Assembly (NCBI RefSeq): GCF_001509475.1
Contig: NZ_LLZG01000076.1
Coordinates: forward strand, 1-14,779
Direction: 5' to 3'
DNA from: Streptomyces regalis
GTDB taxonomy: Bacteria; Actinomycetota; Actinomycetes; Streptomycetales; Streptomycetaceae
DNA: 14,779 nt
The first letter of the stretch is position 1; each line of letters opens with the position of its first letter. The position numbers were made by a program, and so were the translations under genes. Below the pieces are notes generated by a model that ran no database searches, had not been told where the DNA came from, and saw only the letters and a program-made list of their open reading frames with translations. Below are positions 10,595-14,779 of this stretch, in pieces.

Positions 10595-12930
10595 TCCTGC
10601 CCCACCGCCTTCGCCGCCGTGCGGGGCGTGACCCGCCAGCGGCGGTCGCCCAGCAGCTCCTTGAGGTGCGACTGGCGGGCGAGGATGTTCTTGAAGTGGG
10701 TGTAGAAGACCGTCGACACGAGGGCGTGACGCCAGAACCAGCCGCGCCTGCGGCGCAGTTCGGGCAGGGCGAGCCGGCCCGCGAACGCCGTCTGCACGAA
10801 CCCGGCCGAGAGGGTGAAGGCGAAGGCGAGCAGGCATGCCGGGGTGGCCCAGTCGATGCGGTCCGCGCCGCCCGCGCGGATCATCGAGTGGAGCAGGATC
10901 GGCAGGATCTGCAGCGACAGCCAAGGCTGCACCTCCCGCCAGCCCAACAGGACCACGAATCCTGCCTTCTGACGGCGCGTGAAGGCGGACGACCGCAGTG
11001 CCTGACCCAGGTGCCGCAGCGACACCTGCATCCAGCCCTGCGCCCAGCGCGAGCGCTGGTTCCACAGCGGCTTGAGACGCGTGGGCGCCAACTCCCGCGA
11101 GATCAGCGTCCGGTCGCTGGCGATCCGCGCCCCCTCGCTCAACGCGCGTAGCGTCGAGTCGATGTCCTCCGTCAGCATCGAGCCGTGCATCCGGATACGG
11201 GCCAGCAGGTCGGTGCGCCAGAAGCCGTTGGAGCCGCCGAAGATGCCGAAGCCGTACAGGCGGGTGCGGCCGGGGTGGCTGACGGCGTAGATCGCCTCGA
11301 ACTCGGCGGCCACCTGCCGGGCCACCCAGGAGCTGTCGCCGTTGCGGATCACGCAGTGGCCCTGGACCACGTCGTAGCCGTTCGACAGCCAGTCCCAGGC
11401 GTGGCGGAAGGCGTCCGGCGCGGGATGGTGGTCGGCGTCGAAGATGCCGACGAACTCGCCGCGCACGCGGCTGACGGCGGCGTTGACGTTCTGCGCCTTG
11501 GAGGTGCTGCCGGCCACCGGAAGCAGCACCAGCCGCCGGTCGCGGCGGGCGATTTCCCGCAGGGTGTCCTCGACCGGCAACGCGTGGGGCGTGTTGTACG
11601 CGAGGACGATCTCCAGGTCGTTCGGGTAGTCGAGGCGCAGGAAGGACTCCACGGTGTCGACGATCGTCGCGGCCTCGTTCGGCAGGTACGCGGCGATCAC
11701 CGCGCTCGCGGGCGGGTACGGCTGCGCGGGCGCCGCGGGCCGGGTGGGCGCGTCGAGCGAGAAGAGGCATTCGAGGAGGATCAGCGCGGCGGACAGGACC
11801 AGTCCGGCGACCACGACCCAGTAGACCACCGAGGCGACGTCCCAGCCCAGCACCGCGTACGCCTGCTCGTACAGCACGAACGGCACGCCCACGCCGACCA
11901 GCAGCGCGAGTAACGGGGAGAGAGCGAGCAGCAGCGGTCGTACGACCTTCTTCGCGCGGCGGCGCGGGGCGGTGGCCCGCATCCACGGCTCGTAGCGGAC
12001 GGGCCGCAGATCGCGGTGGCGCAGTGCCTCGGCGACGGCGTCACCCGCCCGGTCGACCGCACGGCCGTCGGCCTGCGCGAGAGGCAGCCAGCCGACCGCA
12101 GGAGTCAGCCGTACGTTCTCGTCGGCGACCACGAACCGGGTGCCGGCCACGGCGGCGGCGAACTCCGTCAGCGCGCGCCGGGCCGTCTCCTCGTCCACGC
12201 CGGGCATGAGGAGGAGCAGGCGCCCTTCCTCGTCCCAGCCGAGCCGGTCGCTGCCGTTGCCGAGCCGCTCGGCGATCCCGGCGAGGCGTTCGGCGACCTC
12301 GCGGCGCACCCGCGCCCCGAACCGTTCCTCCAGCGTGTCCGCCTCGGCCACGCCGACCACCGCGAGGATGCCGTCGCGGCGTCCGGGACGGCTTTGGGGG
12401 CGGCGCAGTTCGCGGTCGAGTTCGGCGTGGAAGTGGGGGGCCGAGTACAGGCCGGTGCGCGGGTCGAGGGCCAGCCGGTCGACGGGGACCGGGACGCGGT
12501 GCAGCTTGGCGGCGATCCGGGCCGACAGCTCGACGGGATCGGCGGCCTCCGGCAGGCAGTCGTCGGCGCCGCTGCGCAACAGCCGTGCCACACCGGCGGG
12601 TTCACCGCCGGTGGTGACCATGACGAGGGGCAGGACGTGGCCTTGGGGTGCGGTGCGTATCTCCTCCACGACCGCCACGGCCTGTTCGACGCCGCCGTGC
12701 CCCTCGAGGGCGACGATCGCGTCGGGCGGCGCCTGCCGGACGCTGCGGCCGACGTCGCCGGGGACGGCGTGGGTGACCGCGTAGCCGGTGGACTCGAGGG
12801 TGCGGGTGAGCTTTTCGCGCCGGGGGCCGGGGGTGCCGACCGCGAGGACGTGGCCTTGTGACGGCCCGTCGGTCGGCGGGCAGGCCGGAGTGTTCCGGGG
12901 CGCGGGTGCGCGCCTCAGTTCGGTGGGCAT
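10591..12930 (-). CDS. Receiver-like / degenerate GGDEF / family 2 glycosyltransferase fusion, 779 aa
   Basis: Probably a membrane polysaccharide synthase with built-in regulatory domains. Residues 27-145 resemble a response-regulator receiver, but the phospho-acceptor Asp strand reads AIVALEG. Residues 150-310 look like a GGDEF domain (LALDPRTGLYSAPHF; the signature loop is LGWDEEGRLLLLM), so cyclase activity is unlikely. Two membrane helices follow (330-354, 366-391). Residues 408-640 are a GT2 catalytic domain: SAVIAAYLPNEAATI, FDADHHP (DxD, 498-500), TEDID (587-591) and QRSRWAQGW (625-633), the D,D,D,QxxRW set of processive synthases. More helices lie at about 656-682 and 696-718. The ATG at 12930 is preferred; an upstream GTG at 13008 is possible and the ribosome site is weak. 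It is coupled by GTGA overlap to the acyltransferase, suggesting an acylated exopolysaccharide. Product unknown; I assign no symbol. Confidence 0.88.
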   Translation of the reverse strand: MPTELRRAPAPRNTPACPPTDGPSQGHVLAVGTPGPRREKLTRTLESTGYAVTHAVPGDVGRSVRQAPPDAIVALEGHGGVEQAVAVVEEIRTAPQGHVLPLVMVTTGGEPAGVARLLRSGADDCLPEAADPVELSARIAAKLHRVPVPVDRLALDPRTGLYSAPHFHAELDRELRRPQSRPGRRDGILAVVGVAEADTLEERFGARVRREVAERLAGIAERLGNGSDRLGWDEEGRLLLLMPGVDEETARRALTEFAAAVAGTRFVVADENVRLTPAVGWLPLAQADGRAVDRAGDAVAEALRHRDLRPVRYEPWMRATAPRRRAKKVVRPLLLALSPLLALLVGVGVPFVLYEQAYAVLGWDVASVVYWVVVAGLVLSAALILLECLFSLDAPTRPAAPAQPYPPASAVIAAYLPNEAATIVDTVESFLRLDYPNDLEIVLAYNTPHALPVEDTLREIARRDRRLVLLPVAGSTSKAQNVNAAVSRVRGEFVGIFDADHHPAPDAFRHAWDWLSNGYDVVQGHCVIRNGDSSWVARQVAAEFEAIYAVSHPGRTRLYGFGIFGGSNGFWRTDLLARIRMHGSMLTEDIDSTLRALSEGARIASDRTLISRELAPTRLKPLWNQRSRWAQGWMQVSLRHLGQALRSSAFTRRQKAGFVVLLGWREVQPWLSLQILPILLHSMIRAGGADRIDWATPACLLAFAFTLSAGFVQTAFAGRLALPELRRRRGWFWRHALVSTVFYTHFKNILARQSHLKELLGDRRWRVTPRTAAKAVGQE

Positions 12931-13114
12931 GTATGGGGTCCAATCCTGTTCGGATGTGGGGGGAGGACCTTTTGTCGTACGTAGCCTCACCGCGCGCCGT
13001 GTCACCACACCTGCGCCGATGTAAAACGTTGATTGACTTTACGTGCCCACGCCAAGGAGCCAGGGGGAATCGCGTGACCGAGTGTGAGAACACCGCGCAG
13101 AGCGGAACCCGCGG

Positions 13115-13840
13115 CTAGCTTTCCCCGTCCGACCCGTCCGGCTCGTCCGGCTCCCAGTCCAGCAACCGCACCTTCGCCACCGTACGGACATGGCGCCGCA
13201 TGGCCGCGGCCGCCCGGCCGGGATGGCCGGCCGCGATCGCGTCGAGGATGGCCTGGTGCTGGGCGAGGGAGCGGGCGGGGCGGTGTGGCTGGCGGAGGGA
13301 CTCGGTGCGGCTCTCGGCGATCTGGGCGGCGATGGAGCGCATGAACTCGGCGAGGATGCTGCTGTGCGCGGCGGCGGTGACCGCGGCGTGGAAGAGGCGG
13401 TCACCCTCCACTCCGTGGCCGTTGCCCTCGATCTCCTCGGCCATGTGCGCGAGGGCCGACCGCATCGCCGCGAGGTCCTCCTCCGTGCGGCGCTCGGCGG
13501 CCAGTTCGGCGAGTTTCGTCTCCAGGGCCTCCCGCGCCTCCAGGACGTCGGGGAGGCGTCGGCGGCGCTCGACCATCCGCTCCACCGGCTCCACGTCGAG
13601 GCTGTCCCGCACGAGGTAGGTGCCGCCCCCGTGCCGCACCTCCACCAGGCCCTGCACCTCCAGGACGACGATCGCCTGCTTCACGGACGCCCGGCTCACC
13701 CCCAGCCGCTGGGCCAGGTCGCGCTCGGTCGGCAGCCGGTCCCCGGCGCCGAGGCCGCCCTCGGCGACGTACGCGCGCAGCCGGTCGAGCACCTGCTCGT
13801 AGAGGCGCTGCTTGGTCATGGGGCGCAGGGCGTCGGTCAC
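13115..13840 (-). CDS. FadR-type GntR family transcriptional regulator, 241 aa
   Basis: This is a DNA-binding repressor of the FadR/FCD branch. Residues 8-75 form the winged helix (MTKQRLYEQVLDRLRAYVAE, RLPTERDLAQRLGVSRASVK, GLVEVRHGGGTYLV). Residues about 95-225 are the all-helical FCD ligand domain (DVLEAREALETKLAELAAER, EGDRLFHAAVTAAAHSSIL, SLAQHQAILDAIAAGHPGRA, then MRRHV), whose Asp/His residues usually bind a metal and an organic acid. The GTG at 13840 has GAGGGGG 6 nt upstream; the frame continues to 13903 but without a site. The gene is divergent from the dicarboxylate carrier and almost certainly controls it, with two palindromes in between. Its effector may be malonate or another dicarboxylate, by analogy with MatR-matABC; that is inference. 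Confidence 0.92.
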   Translation of the reverse strand: MTDALRPMTKQRLYEQVLDRLRAYVAEGGLGAGDRLPTERDLAQRLGVSRASVKQAIVVLEVQGLVEVRHGGGTYLVRDSLDVEPVERMVERRRRLPDVLEAREALETKLAELAAERRTEEDLAAMRSALAHMAEEIEGNGHGVEGDRLFHAAVTAAAHSSILAEFMRSIAAQIAESRTESLRQPHRPARSLAQHQAILDAIAAGHPGRAAAAMRRHVRTVAKVRLLDWEPDEPDGSDGES

Positions 13841-13890
13841 GGAGTCCCCCTCTCGCCGGGAGCGTAACACCGGGGCCGGTGAGTGGTCGG

Positions 13891-13979
13891 GTGGCTGAGC
13901 CAATTCCTGTGCGCCCCCTTGACGCGCCGTCCCCGCGCGCCCACGCTAACCAGCCAGCAGCCCAAATTGGCTCAGCCAC
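13891..13979. promoter_or_regulatory. Paired operator: 15-bp inverted repeat with two TGGCTNAGCCA palindromes
   Basis: GTGGCTGAGCCAATT (13891-13905) is repeated as its exact reverse complement AATTGGCTCAGCCAC (13965-13979). Each copy contains TGGCTNAGCCA, itself a 5-1-5 palindrome of the size bound by FadR/GntR dimers. The centres are 76 bp apart, about seven helical turns, and flank the candidate promoter of the carrier gene. This suggests looping repression by the adjacent GntR protein. Confidence 0.75.
13919..13947 (+). promoter_or_regulatory. Candidate promoter of the dicarboxylate carrier gene
   Basis: TTGACG (13919-13924) and CACGCT (13942-13947) are 17 bp apart and lie between the two operator palindromes. 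The -35 box is good and the -10 weak. The second palindrome would fall just after the start of transcription. Confidence 0.4.
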
Positions 13980-14035
13980 TTGGCCACTGCCGCCCGAACC
14001 CGCAACCGCTCCGGGACCCAAAGACGGGAGCCCGT

Positions 14036-14779
14036 ATGTCCCCCGAACTCATCTCGATCCTCGTCCTAGCCGTGGTGTTCGTCATCGCCACCACCCGCTC
14101 GATCAACATGGGCGCGCTCGCCTTCGCCGCCGCCTTCGGAGTCGGCACCCTGGTCGCCGACCTCGACGCGGACGGCATCTTCGCCGGCTTCCCCGGCGAC
14201 CTGTTCGTCGTCCTCGTCGGCGTCACGTACCTCTTCGCCATCGCCCGGTCCAACGGCACCACCGACTGGCTGGTGCACGCCTCCATCCGGCTCGTACGGG
14301 GCCGGGTGGCGCTCATCCCCTGGGTGATGTTCGCCCTCACCGGCGCGCTCACCGCGATCGGCGCCGTGAGCCCCGCCGCCGTGGCGATCGTCGCGCCGAT
14401 CGCGCTGAGCTTCGCCGCCCGCTACGGGATCAGCCCGCTGCTGATGGGCGCGATGGTGGTGCACGGCGCCCAGGGCGGCGGCTTCTCGCCGATCAGCATC
14501 TACGGCTCGATCGTCAACGGCATCGTCGAGCGGGAGAAGCTGCCCGGCAACGAGGTGACGCTCTTCCTGGCCTCACTGATCGTCAACATCGTCATCGCGG
14601 CCGTCGTGTTCGTCCTCTTCGGCGGGCTGAAGCTGTGGGTGCAGGGGGCGGTGGACACGAGAACGGACGGGGACAGCGGGGGCGCCGGCACTGGCAGAGC
14701 GCCCCTCCCCGGAGGCGGCGGCACCCGCGAGGACGGAACGACGTTCCCCCGCCCCGCCCCCGCCGCCACCCCGGTAGCC
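14036..14779 (+). CDS. MatC-like dicarboxylate carrier (SLC13/IT superfamily), partial at the window end
   Basis: This is an inner-membrane carrier, likely for malonate or a C4-dicarboxylate. It starts MSPELISILVLAVVFVIATT with GGGAG 5 nt before the ATG. Helices follow at about 5-20, 25-42, 56-72, 94-125 and 176-197. RSINMGALAFAAAFGVGTLV and AIGAVSPAAVAIVAPIALSF are typical of the MatC N-terminal domain, and HGAQGGGFSPISIYGSIVNG carries the small-residue motif of ion transporters. From about residue 203 the sequence becomes a Gly/Pro/Thr-rich hydrophilic linker (DTRTDGDSGGAGTG) that runs open to the last base. The second half of the carrier should lie beyond the window. The neighbouring GntR gene supports an organic-acid uptake role. 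Confidence 0.85.
   Translation, partial: MSPELISILVLAVVFVIATTRSINMGALAFAAAFGVGTLVADLDADGIFAGFPGDLFVVLVGVTYLFAIARSNGTTDWLVHASIRLVRGRVALIPWVMFALTGALTAIGAVSPAAVAIVAPIALSFAARYGISPLLMGAMVVHGAQGGGFSPISIYGSIVNGIVEREKLPGNEVTLFLASLIVNIVIAAVVFVLFGGLKLWVQGAVDTRTDGDSGGAGTGRAPLPGGGGTREDGTTFPRPAPAATPVA

Noticed and set aside
11185..11913. Plus-strand frame of 242 codons inside the glycosyltransferase
   Set aside because: Antisense shadow; the minus strand contains the DxD and QxxRW motifs here.
10595..11986. N-terminal extension of the acyltransferase frame to 892 codons
   Set aside because: The extension lies inside the glycosyltransferase gene in another frame and is Arg/Pro-rich; the GTGA overlap at 10591-10594 gives the natural start.
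1..14779. CRISPR array or replication origin
   Set aside because: No regularly spaced direct repeats and no DnaA-box cluster were seen; the only repeats are the bacteriocin leader, IS ends and short coding repeats.

Overview
The window looks like a Streptomyces chromosome. Most genes have very high G+C with GTG/ATG starts, GTGA overlaps are present, and the families are typical of the genus: a MerR-PP2C fusion, a RsbW-like ATPase beside an XRE regulator, a FadR/GntR regulator and a GT2/acyltransferase pair. The genus is inferred from gene content; I could not run a search.

Layout. (1) Positions 1-2479 are ordinary chromosome: a small hypothetical gene, a convergent ATP-grasp enzyme, and a divergent MerR-PP2C fusion whose promoter carries a perfect palindrome in a 19-bp spacer. 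(2) Positions 2593-4084 hold a damaged regulatory pair. A HATPase-type ATP-binding protein (minus strand) is broken by one extra base in a C6 run. An apparently leaderless XRE-type regulator (plus strand) has lost its C-terminal half where an IS remnant is fused to it. (3) Positions 4021-9300 are an accessory island of decayed DNA: four fragments of IS1380-like insertion sequences, none with a complete transposase, plus a decayed S1-repeat gene. (4) Between two inward-facing IS right ends (4737 and 6827) lies a lower-G+C 2.1-kb cargo: two tandem lactococcin-972-like bacteriocin precursors and a small multi-spanning membrane protein that may be the immunity or partner protein. (5) Positions 9308-12930 are intact chromosome again: a translationally coupled pair on the minus strand, made of an unusual receiver-like/degenerate-GGDEF/GT2 glycosyltransferase fusion and an acyltransferase-3 membrane protein, probably for a surface polysaccharide. 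(6) Positions 13115-14779 hold a FadR-type GntR repressor divergent from a MatC-like dicarboxylate carrier that is cut by the window edge. Two operator-like palindromes, together forming a 15-bp inverted repeat, flank the promoter between them.

The most interesting system is the bacteriocin cassette. The two precursors share a 150-bp leader repeat (3 differences) followed by divergent cores, and each carries a cysteine pair at residues 82 and 126. No ABC exporter or large immunity protein of the usual lactococcin 972 type is present. Other points of note are a right-end/4-bp/left-end IS junction at 7909-7944, a 3'-end IS hairpin with compensatory changes, a hairpin that hides the transposase ribosome binding site, and an internal start that could give a free PP2C domain.
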